From positions 1 through 15,763 of the forward strand of contig JALWGP010000090.1 of the NCBI GenBank assembly GCA_027038775.1: 15,763 nucleotides of DNA, read 5' to 3'. This document shows positions 15,476 to 15,763 of this stretch, one piece after another (the stretch's first letter is position 1; every line of letters starts with the position of its first letter). Origin of the DNA: Sedimenticola sp. (GTDB taxonomy: Bacteria > Pseudomonadota > Gammaproteobacteria > Chromatiales > Chromatiaceae). Both the position numbers and the translations under genes were made by a program. The notes beneath the pieces were generated by a model. That model was not told the DNA's origin. It saw only the letters and a program-made list of their open reading frames with translations, and searched no databases.

Positions 15476-15763
15476 ATGGAGGGAACGGGGCCAATCAGCA
15501 CGACGGCATGGCCGAGGACTGCGTTGCACTCCACGGAAACGGGGGAACGGGTCCGGCTCGTGCGGCCCCGTCGGGAGGCGGGCGAGCGTCGCGGCGAATT
15601 CAGCTTCACCCAGCTCCACGTGGAAGTGGCGCGCAACGCCACGGGCGACTTCAATCCCTTCCACGATCCCGTCCGGTGGCGGCAGGTGCGCAACAACCGG
15701 TTCGGCGCCCCCATCGTGCTCGGCTTTCAGCTGGAGATGCTGCTCGCCCACGCGGTCACGGAG
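15476..15763 (+). CDS. MaoC/hotdog-like protein, N-terminal fragment
   Basis: The first 96 residues of a protein that runs past the window end. ATG 15476 has GAGGGGGTGA just upstream, a good ribosome site. The first 40 residues are Arg/Gly/Thr-rich and unremarkable, with no signal peptide. From about residue 42, FSFTQLHVEVARNATGDFNPFHDP leads into VRNNRFGAPIVLGFQLEMLL. D-F-N-P-F-H matches the catalytic Asp/His signature of MaoC-type (R)-enoyl-CoA hydratases (usual GDxNPxH), and RFGAPIVLGF matches the 'grfG.pIvhG' segment. It could dehydrate or hydrate an acyl-CoA. It follows a 108-base gap with a hairpin, so it may be a separate unit from the EPS genes. Whether it has a second hotdog domain cannot be seen. 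Confidence 0.72.
   Translation, partial: MEGTGPISTTAWPRTALHSTETGERVRLVRPRREAGERRGEFSFTQLHVEVARNATGDFNPFHDPVRWRQVRNNRFGAPIVLGFQLEMLLAHAVTE

Overview
The window is a single, tightly packed block of genes, all on the + strand. The DNA is GC-rich and I read it as part of an exopolysaccharide (EPS) locus of the exosortase/PEP-CTERM (EpsH) type from a Gram-negative proteobacterium. A proteobacterial host, most likely a gammaproteobacterium, is inferred from the EPS gene order, from the outer-membrane barrel protein and from the style of the intergenic palindromic repeat. The sequence does not give a species. Family names below come from motif recognition by eye, not from searches.

Layout. 2-202 is the tail of a Wzc-like chain-length protein. 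207-1148 is its partner tyrosine autokinase. 1159-2625 is an exported beta-barrel protein. 2612-3739 is UDP-GlcNAc 2-epimerase (wecB). 3760-4596 is a NodB-type polysaccharide deacetylase. 4593-5621 is a FemAB/GNAT-like acyl or aminoacyl transferase. 5628-6842 and 6848-8002 are two GT4 glycosyltransferases. 8003-8192 is the only sizeable gap inside the cluster and holds a large, nearly perfect inverted repeat flanked by two small hairpins. 8193-10091 is an asparagine-synthase-like amidotransferase. 10088-11326 is a third GT4 enzyme. 11332-12198 is a short exosortase, and 12195-12803 is a separate EpsI-like partner. 12804-14021 is a fourth GT4 enzyme. 14018-15367 is a CapK/PaaK-like adenylate-forming enzyme. 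After a 108-base gap with a small hairpin, 15476 onward is the start of a MaoC/hotdog-like protein cut by the window end.

How the genes fit together. The chain-length protein and kinase would control polymerisation and export. The epimerase would supply UDP-ManNAc. Four GT4 enzymes would build the repeat unit. The deacetylase, the FemAB-like protein, the amidotransferase and the CapK-like ligase would decorate it with free amines, amino acids, amides or acyl groups. The barrel protein may help passage through the outer membrane. The exosortase and EpsI-like protein would process C-terminally tagged surface proteins coordinated with this EPS. No PEP-CTERM substrate, polymerase, flippase or initiating sugar transferase is in the window.

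Most notable points: the exosortase is short, is not fused to EpsI, and does not look like typical XrtA in its catalytic block although the neighbours are those of an XrtA locus; the EpsI-like partner lacks the usual Cys region; the AAA+ ATPase often found between the barrel protein and wecB is absent; and a palindromic element splits the operon.
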